From Candidatus Kapaibacterium sp. (GTDB lineage Bacteria > Bacteroidota > Ignavibacteria > Kapaibacteriales > UBA7675): a DNA stretch of 64,000 bases. The notes beneath the pieces were generated by a model. That model worked only from the letters and a program-made list of their open reading frames with translations. It was not told the DNA's origin and made no database searches. Below are positions 19,087-27,606 of the stretch, one piece after another. Made by a program: the position numbers and the translations under genes. Location: contig JANQRB010000069.1 of the NCBI GenBank assembly GCA_028284775.1, positions 1 through 64,000 of the forward strand, given 5' to 3'. How positions within the stretch are numbered: the first letter of the stretch is position 1; every line of letters begins with the position of its first letter.

Positions 19087-19350
19087 ATGAAACATTATAT
19101 GGTAATCGAACGCTTTCGGCCTGACTGCCGCGAGCGTGTTTACGAGCGTCTTTATCGCGATGGTCGGCTCTTGCCCGAGGGACTGTACTACCTCGACAGT
19201 TGGCTTGTCAAAGACGGTGATCGCTGCTTTCAGTTAATGGCAACGAAAGATGTTGCCTTGTTTGAGCAGTGGATCGAAGGCTGGAGCGATCTTGTAGAGT
19301 TCGAAGTTCTTGAAATTGAGCCTCGATCCGACACGGCGCATCAACCCTGA
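19087..19350 (+). CDS. DUF3303 family small protein
   Basis: The 87-residue product matches DUF3303 along its whole length: M-V-I-E-R-F near the start, G-R-L-L-P-E-G-L-Y-Y-L-D-S-W in the middle, R-C-F-Q-L-M, then W-I-E-G-W-S-D-L-V-E-F-E-V. The family folds as a ferredoxin-like alpha/beta domain and has no established function. The protein is cytoplasmic, with no signal or membrane segment. The O-methyltransferase gene lies 117 bases downstream on the same strand, so co-transcription is possible. Confidence 0.85.
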   Translation: MKHYMVIERFRPDCRERVYERLYRDGRLLPEGLYYLDSWLVKDGDRCFQLMATKDVALFEQWIEGWSDLVEFEVLEIEPRSDTAHQP

Positions 19351-19467
19351 CGCAGCATTGTTGCCGCGTCCGGAGCGACCTCACAGGTCCCGCGCCTGTT
19401 CTTCTCTGTGGATCTGGTCGAATTAATCACTTGAAAAATTTTTGGTATTCTCCATTCGGAGCGCAAG

Positions 19468-20136
19468 ATGACCCCCGAACAATGGACTGCTGTCGATGAT
19501 TACTTTGCCGGATTGTTCCTGCCGCCAGACAGCGCGCTGGAAGCTGCTCTCAATGCTAACGCCTCTGCCGGCCTGCCGCCGCATGACCTGGCGCCTAATC
19601 AAGGCAAGCTGTTGCACCTGCTGGCGCGTCTTCAGTCAGCGCGAACAATATTGGAAATCGGAACTCTTGGCGCTTACAGCACTATCTGGCTGGCGCGGGC
19701 CCTGCCGTCCGATGGCCACCTGACGACCTTGGAAGCTGATCCGCGACACGCTGACGTCGCACGTGCAAACATTGCCGCTGCCGGTCTCAGTCAACGCGTC
19801 GAACTGCGGGTCGGTCCCGCGCTCGAGACTTTGCCATTGCTTGCCGACGAACTGCATAGACCTTTCGACCTGATATTTATCGATGCCGACAAGCCGAACA
19901 ATCCCGCCTATCTGCAATGGGCGCTGAAGCTCTCGCGGCCCGGCAGCCTGATCATCGGCGACAATGTCGTCCGCGAAGGCGCGGTGATCGATGCGGCGAG
20001 CAAGGATCCGAATGTGCTGGGAATTCGTCGTTTTAGTGAATTGCTGGCCGCGCATCCCCGATTGAGCGCCACCGCTATCCAGACCGTGGGAAGCAAAGGC
20101 TACGATGGCTTTGTCCTGGCATATGTGCTGCCCTGA
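19468..20136 (+). CDS. Class I SAM-dependent O-methyltransferase (catechol/caffeoyl-CoA OMT-like, family 3)
   Basis: The 222-residue protein has the standard family length. Motif I is I-L-E-I-G-T-L-G-A-Y-S-T (residues about 62-73), followed by T-L-E-A-D-P (acidic residue contacting the SAM ribose). The metal and substrate loop is F-D-L-I-F-I-D-A-D-K-P-N-N, and I-I-G-D-N-V-V-R-E-G follows, as in divalent-metal-dependent OMTs. The C-terminus is G-Y-D-G-F-V-L-A. Family knowledge: these enzymes methylate catechol-like or other small aromatic hydroxyls. The natural substrate here is unknown. GGAGCGCAAG precedes the ATG. Confidence 0.92.
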   Translation: MTPEQWTAVDDYFAGLFLPPDSALEAALNANASAGLPPHDLAPNQGKLLHLLARLQSARTILEIGTLGAYSTIWLARALPSDGHLTTLEADPRHADVARANIAAAGLSQRVELRVGPALETLPLLADELHRPFDLIFIDADKPNNPAYLQWALKLSRPGSLIIGDNVVREGAVIDAASKDPNVLGIRRFSELLAAHPRLSATAIQTVGSKGYDGFVLAYVLP

Positions 20137-20174
20137 TCGCCATCCCAATCTCAGTCAAGTACGAATACGACCTT

Positions 20175-21079
20175 TCAGGTGGTCCGCTCGCCCTCTTCCA
20201 TCGCCTTCAGCCTATCAATCAGTCCGTTCAGGCTGACTTCCGCTCCGATCGACGCTTTGATATTCCCCGCACTCGCCAGGTCGGCTAGTGTTTCGCGATC
20301 CGATTTCGTCACGGTCGTCACGATCGTCTGATGCGCAGGCGAAAAAATGCTCGTCAGCATTTGCAGAGGCGTGGCATTGAGATCCAGGATTCTATAGCCG
20401 GGTTTGAGGATGGCTTTGGCGGCGCGGAAGCTGAGTTTGCCGGGCGTATCGAACACGATGTCAAATTTGTTGCCGCTGCGGAGCACACCGTCCCGGCATA
20501 ATCAATTACCCGGTCGGCGCCGAGATGCCGGGTCAGCTCGAAGTCCTCGGCGCGGCAGGTTCCCGTGACGCGAGTGCCGTCGAGAACGGCAAACTGAAGC
20601 GCCAAATGTCCCACGCCGCCCATGCAGCCGTTGATAAGGATGTCATCCTCCTGCTTTACTGCGCCCTTGTGACGCAGGGCTCGGAGCGTTGTCGCGCCGG
20701 CCATGGGCAGGCAGGCGCAGTCCCTGAAGGAGACAGCTTTCGGCTTGGGAATGGTTCATGCGGCCTGCACGATTGCCTGCTCGCCGAAGGAATTGCCGCA
20801 CCTGTAGGGCAGCCAGCCGAAGACCTCCTGGCCGGGGGCAAAGCCACGTACACCGCCGCCTGCAGTTGCGACGATTCCCGCAAAGTCACAGCCTATTCCT
20901 TTCGTAAACTTGCGTCCCGTGACGAACTCAAGATCGCCCCTGCGAATTCTTTATTCGATGGGATTAACAGAGGCCGCTTTGACTCGAATCAAAAGATCGC
21001 CATCTTTCGGCGCGGACGCCGGAGTATCGACGATGTGCATGACCTCGGGGCCGCCGCTTGCGTAGCGCAATGCTCTCAT
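20175..21079 (-). pseudogene. Decayed zinc-type/quinone-type medium-chain alcohol dehydrogenase
   Basis: Read from the ATG at 21079, the product starts M-R-A-L-R-Y-A-S-G-G-P-E-V and continues I-R-V-K-A-A-S-V-N-P-I-E. It then meets a TAA stop where a Y-K codon pair is usual in the family. The same frame goes on with G-C-D-F-A-G-I-V-A-T-A-G-G-G and C-G-N-S-F-G-E-Q-A-I-V, meets a second stop (TGA), then resumes with the NAD(P)-binding N-G-C-M-G-G-V-G-H-L-A-L-Q. Near 20,470-20,490 the frame shifts and the C-terminal part (F-D-I-V-F-D-T-P-G-K-L, G-Y-R-I-L-D-L) is read in another frame. Two stops and one frameshift indicate an inactive gene. It would have encoded a cytoplasmic NADPH-dependent oxidoreductase of about 300 residues. 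Confidence 0.88.
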
Positions 21080-21242
21080 CGTGAACCTCAATAATGTATG
21101 TCATGGATTTCAAATCGTTAATTTAGCCTGAAGCGACACACAATCGCAGTGACATCTCTACTTGACAAACAAGCTCAAGCGTTTCCTTAATTTGTTCCGC
21201 TCTATTACTGACTGAAAATGTACCATTTTACGGAATCGAAGC

Positions 21243-21650
21243 ATGGCCGATATGAAAACAAGGGCAAGTGATCTCAGCGTAGAAGAATACCTGAATAAAG
21301 TTGAAGACGACCGGAAACGCGATGACTGTTACGCCATCCTGGCATTGATGAGGGAGATTACCGACGAAGAGCCGAAGATATGGGGCGGCAGCATGATCGG
21401 TTTTGGCAGCTATCATTACAAGTATCCGAGCGGACACGAAGGCGACTGGTTTCTGACGGGATTTGCGCCGCGTAAACAAAACCTGTCGCTCTACATCATG
21501 GCGGGCTTCGAGCGCCATGGCGAGCTGATGCAAAAACTCGGTAAGTACAAAACCGGCAAATCCTGCCTCTATGTCAAGACGCTGGACGACATCGATCGCG
21601 AAGTCCTGCGCGAGCTGATCGAGTTATCGGTGGCGCATGTTCGAGCCTAG
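21243..21650 (+). CDS. DUF1801 (YdhG-like) domain protein
   Basis: The 135-residue product matches DUF1801 throughout: V-E-E-Y-L-N near the start, W-G-G-S-M-I-G-F-G-S-Y-H-Y-K-Y, F-A-P-R-K-Q-N-L-S-L-Y-I, and K-S-C-L-Y-V-K-T-L-D-D-I-D. The family has an iron-sulfur-scaffold/TATA-box-like fold and no established biochemical role. The protein is cytoplasmic. The gene points towards the convergent OmpA-type gene, and a tandem-repeat patch lies between the two stops. Confidence 0.85.
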   Translation: MADMKTRASDLSVEEYLNKVEDDRKRDDCYAILALMREITDEEPKIWGGSMIGFGSYHYKYPSGHEGDWFLTGFAPRKQNLSLYIMAGFERHGELMQKLGKYKTGKSCLYVKTLDDIDREVLRELIELSVAHVRA

Positions 21651-21660
21651 AGTCCTCGAC

Positions 21661-21795
21661 CTAGACATGGGAAGTCACGTACAAGCCGTGAACGAGACTT
21701 CGAGTCTAGACATGGGACGTCACGTACAAGCCGTGAACGATCCTTCGAGTCTAGACACGGGAAGTCACGTACAAGCTGTGAACGAGACTTCCCAT
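21661..21795. repeat. Three tandem 45-bp repeats with internal inverted symmetry
   Basis: Units start at 21661, 21706 and 21751, each beginning CTAGACA and containing GTCACGTACAAG. Units 1 and 2 differ at four positions, and unit 3 diverges in its last five bases. GAAGTC and GACTTC within units 1 and 3 are inverted copies, with TCACG/CGTGA inside. The 14-base arm AGACATGGGAAGTC (21663-21676) has a perfect inverted copy at 21786-21799. The array fills the gap between two convergent stops, so it may act as a transcription barrier. Confidence 0.85.
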
Positions 21796-21798
21796 GTC

Positions 21799-21846
21799 TA
21801 CCACGAAGGTTACCACGAAGGTTACCCCGAAGGCTACCCCGAAGGT
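21799..21846. repeat. Four tandem 12-bp repeats
   Basis: TACCACGAAGGT appears twice, followed by TACCCCGAAGGC and TACCCCGAAGGT, end to end. They abut the 45-bp array and stop two bases before the OmpA-type stop codon. Both periods are multiples of three, and one frame reads Y-H-E-G-Y-H-E-G-Y-P-E-G. That frame runs antisense into the next gene, so I do not call it a gene. Confidence 0.85.
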
Positions 21847-21848
21847 AG

Positions 21849-22820
21849 TCACCTCGCTACCAGCTCCACTCTTCGGTTTCTGGCGCGTCCTGTCTCTTCG
21901 CGGTTGCTGGCTACCGGCGCCAGCGGTCCCACGCCATGCGGCGTCAAACGCTCCGCTGCAATTCCGTGTTTCTGTACCAGTGCCTCGCGTACCGCCGCGG
22001 CGCGTGACGCCGACAGTCGCAGGTTGTAATCAAGGCTGCCGCTGCCGTCCGTGTGTCCGACAACATAAAGATCGAGCTTCGGATGCGCCTGCAGCAGGCC
22101 GGCGATCTCCTGCAGGGCCGGCGCCGACTCTTCCTTGAGCGTGGCTTTGTCGTGATCGAAAAATATGCCGTACAGCGCCACTTTGCCGGAACGGTCGATT
22201 TCCTTGGCCATTGCCTCGGCATCGATCAGCACAAGATCGTTTTCAAGCGGCTTCATTTCGATGATGTCGACGAGAGCTTCGATTTTATCCTGGCTGTATT
22301 GCGCGGCGCCAAACACAAGATAAACCCTGCCTTCAGGGCGGTCGAGCCGGGCTGCGAAGTAGCCGCTGCCTCCGCTGCTGGCAGAGCCGGTCAGCAGGAG
22401 CGAAGCACCGGGCGGAAAGGCGTTAGCGCTGTAGTGGACGCCCAGGAAACCACGCTGGCCTACCTTACCCTTCACGCTCGACAGCTTATCATGGCCTTTG
22501 GCGAGAATCGTAAAGCCGGCTTTTTCCGCCGCGCGCAGGTAATTGGCATACACTTCATAAAAGCTGCGTTCCCCTTCCAGCGAATAGTTTATCCGGGTGA
22601 TCCGGCCTTCGACCTCCAGCCACTTGTCAATGCGCTTGTAGCCGGTCACCGGGCCCATTGCAATCCGGTATTGTTCAAAAATCTGGCGATCGTACCAGCT
22701 GATCATCGAGCCGGGATAACGCGTAATCAGGGGATGATCGGCGCTACCGCTTACATCGTTGGCCCGAAGCTGAGGGGCACCGCCGAGGATCAGCGCCAAT
22801 ACGCAAAGCAGTGATTTCAT
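21849..22820 (-). CDS. DUF4892 plus OmpA peptidoglycan-binding domain protein
   Basis: The start at 22820 gives a signal peptide (M-K-S-L-L-C-V-L-A-L-I-L-G-G then L-R-A before N-D). In-frame codons up to 22943 do not look like protein. The mature 300-residue protein begins with a DUF4892 domain (S-A-D-H-P-L-I-T-R-Y-P-G-S) followed by an OmpA C-terminal domain: I-F-F-D-H-D-K-A-T-L, Y-V-V-G-H-T-D-G-S-G-S, N-L-R-L-S-A-S-R-A and N-R-R-V-E-L. Family knowledge: the OmpA domain anchors to peptidoglycan, and DUF4892 has no known role. Periplasmic or outer-membrane-lipid-face location is inferred. GGGAG lies 11 bases before the ATG. Confidence 0.88.
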   Translation of the reverse strand: MKSLLCVLALILGGAPQLRANDVSGSADHPLITRYPGSMISWYDRQIFEQYRIAMGPVTGYKRIDKWLEVEGRITRINYSLEGERSFYEVYANYLRAAEKAGFTILAKGHDKLSSVKGKVGQRGFLGVHYSANAFPPGASLLLTGSASSGGSGYFAARLDRPEGRVYLVFGAAQYSQDKIEALVDIIEMKPLENDLVLIDAEAMAKEIDRSGKVALYGIFFDHDKATLKEESAPALQEIAGLLQAHPKLDLYVVGHTDGSGSLDYNLRLSASRAAAVREALVQKHGIAAERLTPHGVGPLAPVASNREETGRARNRRVELVAR

Positions 22821-23118
22821 GAGGCAGGACTCCCGTGGAATAGCGGCGGGCGGCCCGTGCCGCAAGAGCCGGACCGGCACATTGAACATCGTGGACTGAT
22901 TGACAATGCTGATCGAGACCGGCCTCGCCAGTCTCGTAGCCATTGCCGCAACAAAAATAGCTCTGCCTCGTCCGCCGGATCAATCGCCCAAATGGGGTAT
23001 TTTGTGCGGCTGCCATTTCAATAGTCGTTGCACTTAACTGACGTGGACGCTTGTTGTTCCCGGCCAAGTCGGCAACAGCGCTGCAATATTGAAGTTACTC
23101 GGCGCGAGAGGTGCAGAG

Positions 23119-23478
23119 ATGGTATTTAATTCGCCGACAACGATTGATCTAGGCATCGCCCTGGTGCTGTGGTGCGCCGGTTTCGTTCTCTTCGGCCGCT
23201 TCATCGTTCCGCGTTGGAAGGTGGCCGGTAAACTGCTTTTCTATCTGGCCCTTGCTGTATTGCTCTCGTATCAATTCGACCATTGGTCGCTGCTGTGGAT
23301 CATCGGGCACCCTTTGCTTGGCATTGGCGGACACATCTGGTGGTGCCAACGGCATGGTATTAACTGGCTTAGTTGTCGGCCGCGCGCGAAGTATCTGCAA
23401 TTGCGACCCTGGGCGTCAAGGGATGGATTCACCCGGGGCAATGAAAAGCGGCGGGACGGGAAAATCGCTGACGGCTAG
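23119..23478 (+). CDS. Small integral membrane protein
   Basis: The ATG at 23119 follows GAGAGGTGCAGAG, so I prefer it to the upstream ATG at 23089. The 119-residue product has two to three hydrophobic helices (L-G-I-A-L-V-L-W-C-A-G-F-V-L-F, L-L-F-Y-L-A-L-A-V-L-L, L-L-W-I-I-G-H-P-L-L-G-I-G) and a conserved-looking tail: H-I-W-W-C-Q-R-H-G-I-N-W then K-Y-L-Q-L-R-P-W. I know similar small uncharacterised inner-membrane proteins with an H-x-x-W-C-x-x-H-G-I-N motif. No function is established. The last 20 residues after R-P-W-A are probably not conserved. Confidence 0.65.
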   Translation: MVFNSPTTIDLGIALVLWCAGFVLFGRFIVPRWKVAGKLLFYLALAVLLSYQFDHWSLLWIIGHPLLGIGGHIWWCQRHGINWLSCRPRAKYLQLRPWASRDGFTRGNEKRRDGKIADG

Positions 23479-23744
23479 TGGAGAGCGGCCGGAAAGGAAT
23501 GAAGAAGGTCGGCTTTGGAATCCAGCTGAATTTGAGCTAATATCGACTATCGTTGCGGAACAGGGCGGACCAAGCGAATATCCTTCGGGCTAGCGCGTTC
23601 AATTGATTCCCGGACGATTAAGTGTTAACCGACAGGCTGATGGGATGCTTCCTCAAACCGGAGCCTTCGAGGTCTTCATCGACCGCTTCCTGCAAAATCG
23701 CCCGCCCCGCAGCTGTAGTTCCTTAAACAAGTTGAAGGTGTCTT

Positions 23745-24200
23745 GTGGAAACTTTAACAGAAAAGAGTCTCTATTCTGCCGAGGTCCATCAGGAGTGTCT
23801 GGAGCGCATCGGCAAGCTTGCGTCGGACACGCAGCCCCAGTGGGGCAAGATGAGCGTTGCTCAAATGCTGGCGCACTGCGCCGAAATTCAGGAAGTCGCC
23901 AACGGCAAGGAGTTAAAGAACACTCCTTTTATCGCCAGATTGTTTAAGGGAATGATCCGCAATATGGTTCTTAACAATAAGCCCTTTCCGAAAAGCACTA
24001 AAACGCACCCGCAATATCTGCAGACTGCGAAGCGCGACTTTGAGCGCGAGAAGAATCGACTGCTCGCTGCTGTCGATACATTCGTCAGTGCGGGCGCGGC
24101 TCCTGGTGAACATCCATTTTTCGGTCCTATGACAGCGGAAGAAAAGGGATGGAGTATGTATAAACACCTGGATCATCATTTGCAGCAGTTTGGGGTTTGA
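23745..24200 (+). CDS. DUF1569 (DinB-like four-helix) protein
   Basis: The GTG start at 23745 has GAAGGTG just upstream. The 151-residue product matches DUF1569: W-G-K-M-S-V-A-Q-M-L-A-H-C-A-E, K-G-M-I-R-N, P-F-P-K-S-T-K-T-H-P and H-P-F-F-G-P-M-T-A-E-E then Y-K-H-L-D-H-H-L-Q-Q-F-G. The histidines at A-H-C, H-P and L-D-H-H are those expected for a DinB-type metal site. Family knowledge: DinB-like proteins are metal-dependent, and some are thiol-dependent transferases or hydrolases. The role of DUF1569 is unknown. Cytoplasmic. Confidence 0.85.
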   Translation: METLTEKSLYSAEVHQECLERIGKLASDTQPQWGKMSVAQMLAHCAEIQEVANGKELKNTPFIARLFKGMIRNMVLNNKPFPKSTKTHPQYLQTAKRDFEREKNRLLAAVDTFVSAGAAPGEHPFFGPMTAEEKGWSMYKHLDHHLQQFGV

Positions 24201-24347
24201 GTCGAGGCCTTATGCCCGGGTATTAGCCTTGTGCCGGCCCTACGGCCTTTAATAAAATTCGACATTGCTTGATGCAGCCTGCCCGGCCCTTTCGTAATCC
24301 ATCAACTATTCGCCGAATGAAACGCGATTCGGCAGAGGGCCGGCAAA

Positions 24348-25229
24348 ATGCGAATACTTCGTCTGTCAACTCTGATTATTATCCTTTGCGCGTTGCCGCC
24401 GGCTCAGGTCGGCTACGCCGGGGAATCAGAAAACGAGTGGTTCAAAACACCACATAAAGTCGTCGCCTCATCCACCGAATTCGTGGATCTGGGTCGACAG
24501 TACCTGTTGGGATTCAGCCTGTTCAATACGGTCGATCATGCCGACTTCTACTTTTCGGGAGTGGATTTCCGCATCGGGCTGCTCGATCGCTTTGACGGCG
24601 ACTTAAAACTACGCTGGCGTTTTACCCTCCTCGATCTGGGCGTTGCAAACGGCGACTTCCCGACTTCCTGGCGTAACTGGCCGGATCGCCATACGCAGCA
24701 AGGGCGTCGGCGAAACGTCGCTCGGTTCGATGGCGGCGTCACGCTCTTCGATTTCGATCACTCCCTCGCACTCGAGTCCTACACGCGCTATCTTAGCCTC
24801 CGCGCTGGATTCAGCACTCAGCCCGATCGTGAAGCCCAGGTGCTGTTTCTCCCCGCGATGCGGGCGGTCCTTGGCGTCGGCAGTCTTTGTTTTGGCAGCG
24901 GTCCCCTGGCTGCTTTCGAGGAAAAAGCAGGCGATTGCCTCTTGGGCCTGGAAGGACGAATGCGCGCCCGTTTGCAGCTTATGCTCTGGCAGCATCTTGT
25001 TGTTGACGTCAAAGGCGAAGCCGGTCATTTTCAAGGCGCGTCGGGAGCGTCGACGCTCGCTGCTTCTGTTGGTCTCTTTTATCTTAGCGAAGCATTTCCG
25101 CGTTACGTGCAATCCGCGATATGGGAAATAGGTCTGCTCGGCGAACGGACACTCTGGTTCATGGATTCGCTGGAGCGGCCGCTCAGTAGGTTTAGTCTTC
25201 AGCTGCGCCTTCACCTTGAAAACGATTAG
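24348..25229 (+). CDS. Exported protein of unknown family, possible outer-membrane barrel (paralogue 1)
   Basis: Not recognised. The 293-residue product has a clear signal peptide (M-R-I-L-R-L-S-T-L-I-I-I-L-C-A-L then G-Y-A before G-E-S). The mature part alternates short polar and hydrophobic stretches (L-R-W-R-F-T-L-L-D-L, Y-T-R-Y-L-S-L-R-A-G-F, L-Q-L-R-L-H-L) as in beta-barrels, with two conserved cysteines around G-S-L-C-F-G and K-A-G-D-C-L-L-G. The next exported gene (25753-26670) encodes a protein similar along its entire length, so this is a tandem duplication. An outer-membrane or surface location is inferred. Confidence 0.75.
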   Translation: MRILRLSTLIIILCALPPAQVGYAGESENEWFKTPHKVVASSTEFVDLGRQYLLGFSLFNTVDHADFYFSGVDFRIGLLDRFDGDLKLRWRFTLLDLGVANGDFPTSWRNWPDRHTQQGRRRNVARFDGGVTLFDFDHSLALESYTRYLSLRAGFSTQPDREAQVLFLPAMRAVLGVGSLCFGSGPLAAFEEKAGDCLLGLEGRMRARLQLMLWQHLVVDVKGEAGHFQGASGASTLAASVGLFYLSEAFPRYVQSAIWEIGLLGERTLWFMDSLERPLSRFSLQLRLHLEND

Positions 25230-25752
25230 CGGAGACAGCGAAAGAAGAGTTACGGCAAGGAGCCGTCAAACAGTGACGCCGGCTTTTTCTTTCCGGCAGG
25301 TTTCATAGCATCGCATTCCCATCGCCTGCGTTTGGCTGCCTGGAAGGTTGAAAGCTGTGCGAGATGTATGGCGGACCCGAATTTAATATGCTCCTGCCTT
25401 ATCCTCTTCTGACATGCCGCGACCTGCATCCCTGATACCTTGCTCCGCGAACAAACAAGAAAACTCCTGGTGAGACAAAATTGGAGCTGCTTGCCCGGTC
25501 TTGTATCTGGACAGCCGGTTTTGCCAATCTTTGAAACGACTACTTCTCGGCTATGAACAGCTCGCGCGCGCGCGTTCAGCTGCTGGCGGAACTCCAGGTA
25601 CCCTTGCTTTCGAAGTGGATCGGATTCGGTTCCGACGGCAGTCGCATCCGGTCATCCGGACCGAGTGGGAGCGGGGCATACTTGGACTCCAGCGCTTGAG
25701 GTGCTATTTTGTCATTCCCGGCCTTTGCGAAACAACGATCTCCACGAACAGC
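25230..25752. other. Spacer between the two paralogous exported genes
   Basis: It holds two small hairpins, ACGGC/GCCGT at 25252-25266 and GCCGG/CCGGC just after 25278, the latter around a CTTTTTCTTT loop. They could end transcription of the first gene. The frame of the second gene stays open up to 25501, but the codons there do not look like protein. Confidence 0.4.
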
Positions 25753-26670
25753 ATGAGGCGTCGCCCGATCCACGCACTCTTCTCCTGGACAAATTGTCTG
25801 TGCTTGTTTACTGTGCTGCTGGCTGCCACAACCCAGACTTCGGCCGACTTTGACTGGAATTTTCCGGATCTGGGCGATTACGACGGCAAACGCAAAATCG
25901 TGTTTTCGTCTGTTGCGATCGACGAGCTGGGGCAGCAATACCTCTTGGGCTATAGTTTGGTAAATTCGATAGATCTCGGCAAAGAGAACATTGATTTCGT
26001 GCATCTCAGGTTGGGAATACTTGATCGCGAAGCTGCCGCTACGCAGTTTCGCTGGCGTTTCACCCTGTATGACTGGGGATTGCGCAGGGGCGAGTTCAGC
26101 GACAACTGGCGTCTGAGCAAGAGTCGTGCTTCGCAGGCGCCCGAAGACCGGAGCACATTCTTTAACTTTCACTACGGATACAGCATACTTGATTTCGATC
26201 GCACGCTGGCGCTTGAATCCTCTACCCGTTACCTGCAGGTGCGAGCCGGTTTCGGTCGCAATCATGACCGCAGGGGCAGTCTGCTTTTTCTGCCCGAGAT
26301 GCAGGGCGCACTGAGCTTCGGCAGTATCTGCTTTGGCGACGGACTCCTGGCTGCCTTTGAGGAAAAGGCAGGTGATTGTATCCTTGGCGTGGAAACGCGC
26401 TTATCAGGCAGTATCAACGCGATGCTGTGGCAGCATCTTGTTCTGGGTATCGGGACTGAAGCCCTTCGCTTCCTGGGGCCGGGCAATCCTTCGTCCCTCG
26501 CCTATTCTTTTAGCCTGCTTTACCTTAGCGACGCCTTTCCCGAGCGGCTGGAGAAAAACCTGTGGGAGATCGGTCTGCGAGCTGAGCGCAGTACTTGGTT
26601 CATGGACTCGCTGGAGCAGCCCGAGACTCGCTTGAGTTTGCTGCTGCGCCTCTACCTGGCGGACGAGTAG
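25753..26670 (+). CDS. Exported protein of unknown family (paralogue 2)
   Basis: The start at 25753 gives a basic start and hydrophobic core (M-R-R-R-P-I-H-A-L-F-S then L-F-T-V-L-L-A-A) with cleavage near T-S-A-D. The 305-residue product shares the whole plan of the preceding protein: Q-Q-Y-L-L-G-Y-S-L, R-W-R-F-T-L-Y-D, L-A-L-E-S-S-T-R-Y-L, C-F-G-D-G-L-L-A-A-F-E-E-K-A-G-D-C, M-L-W-Q-H-L-V and W-F-M-D-S-L-E-Q-P. Both conserved cysteines are kept. The family is not recognised. The terminal strand (L-S-L-L-L-R-L-Y-L) suits an outer-membrane barrel. Role unknown. Confidence 0.75.
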   Translation: MRRRPIHALFSWTNCLCLFTVLLAATTQTSADFDWNFPDLGDYDGKRKIVFSSVAIDELGQQYLLGYSLVNSIDLGKENIDFVHLRLGILDREAAATQFRWRFTLYDWGLRRGEFSDNWRLSKSRASQAPEDRSTFFNFHYGYSILDFDRTLALESSTRYLQVRAGFGRNHDRRGSLLFLPEMQGALSFGSICFGDGLLAAFEEKAGDCILGVETRLSGSINAMLWQHLVLGIGTEALRFLGPGNPSSLAYSFSLLYLSDAFPERLEKNLWEIGLRAERSTWFMDSLEQPETRLSLLLRLYLADE

Positions 26671-26823
26671 TCGGGGCATTGCCAGGATCTGTGCTTCGTG
26701 GCCGCAAGCGACAAATCATTGTTCCCTAGTCGCGACTTCGATAGTTTTAGCCGCGCTGTACCGTCACGGTCGGCATGCTGCACTCTAAGCAATGGGAACA
26801 AAAACTGCCTGGAAGTCCGAACA

Positions 26824-27606
26824 ATGGCCGCCTACAACATCATTACCGTCAATGCTGACAACGTAGAACAGCACGGTTTTTTTTGCGTCAAGAATAAACG
26901 ACATCCCGGTTACCTGGCCAAACTGGCGTGGCTGCGGCGGCAAATGCTGGGCGGTCTGCGTCTCAAGCTTATCCTGACGAGCGAGGGACGGCATGCCGGA
27001 TTTCTCGAATACGCTCCCGGCCCTGCCACCTGGCGGGTTGTCGAGGCCGACAACTACCTGGTGATCCACTGTATCTGGGTAGCTTCCAATAAGTTTCCGA
27101 TCAAGGGTATGGCGGCCGCTCTGTTGGATGAGTGTATGCAGGATGCGCGCGCCGCCGGACTTGCGGGACTGGCCGTCGTCTGCAGCGACGGAAGCTGGAT
27201 GGCGGGCAAAGAAGTTTTCCGGAAACACGGTTTCAGCCAGTCGGATGAAGCGCCGCCCAACTACCAGCTGTTAAGTAAACGGATCGCCGCGGAAAGCCCG
27301 CCGGCGTTTCCCGGGAATTGGGGCGAACGTTTGGAGCGGCTGCGCGGATTGCAATTGTTGTATACGCCCCAATGTCCCTACATCGGCAAATCACTGGCCG
27401 AGCTGCCGACAATCGCCCGACAGTACGGCATACAGCTCACAATGGTGGAACTGAATGACCCGGCGCAGGCGCGCGCGACGATGCCCTCGCCTTACGGAGT
27501 AAGTAATCTCGTGTATAATGGACGTCTCCTTGCCGATCGGCCATTCAGCCTCACACGCTTCAAAAACATTCTGCGGAAAGAGTTGGGACTGCAAGCGCAG
27601 CATTAA
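26824..27606 (+). CDS. GNAT acetyltransferase with YoaP-like C-terminal domain
   Basis: The ATG at 26824 gives 260 residues and starts M-A-A-Y-N-I-I-T-V, like YoaP-type N-acetyltransferases. The upstream in-frame codons from 26698 are not conserved-looking. The GNAT fold spans about residues 1-165: G-F-L-E-Y-A-P-G, V-I-H-C-I-W-V, the acetyl-CoA loop N-K-F-P-I-K-G-M-A-A-A-L-L, and F-R-K-H-G-F. The C-terminal YoaP-like domain follows (Q-L-L-Y-T-P-Q-C-P-Y-I-G-K, then L-N-D-P-A-Q-A-R and Y-G-V-S-N-L-V-Y-N-G). C-P-Y in that domain sits where thioredoxin-like folds place redox cysteines, but only one cysteine is present. The acceptor substrate is unknown. Confidence 0.88.
   Translation: MAAYNIITVNADNVEQHGFFCVKNKRHPGYLAKLAWLRRQMLGGLRLKLILTSEGRHAGFLEYAPGPATWRVVEADNYLVIHCIWVASNKFPIKGMAAALLDECMQDARAAGLAGLAVVCSDGSWMAGKEVFRKHGFSQSDEAPPNYQLLSKRIAAESPPAFPGNWGERLERLRGLQLLYTPQCPYIGKSLAELPTIARQYGIQLTMVELNDPAQARATMPSPYGVSNLVYNGRLLADRPFSLTRFKNILRKELGLQAQH

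Noticed and set aside
21637..22029. A 130-codon plus-strand frame reading 15-residue repeats and then Y-H-E-G repeats
   Set aside because: It is produced by the tandem DNA repeats and runs antisense through the OmpA-domain gene. No ribosome site or family was seen.
22053..22814. A 253-codon plus-strand frame
   Set aside because: Antisense to the DUF4892/OmpA gene, whose motifs and signal peptide are clear.
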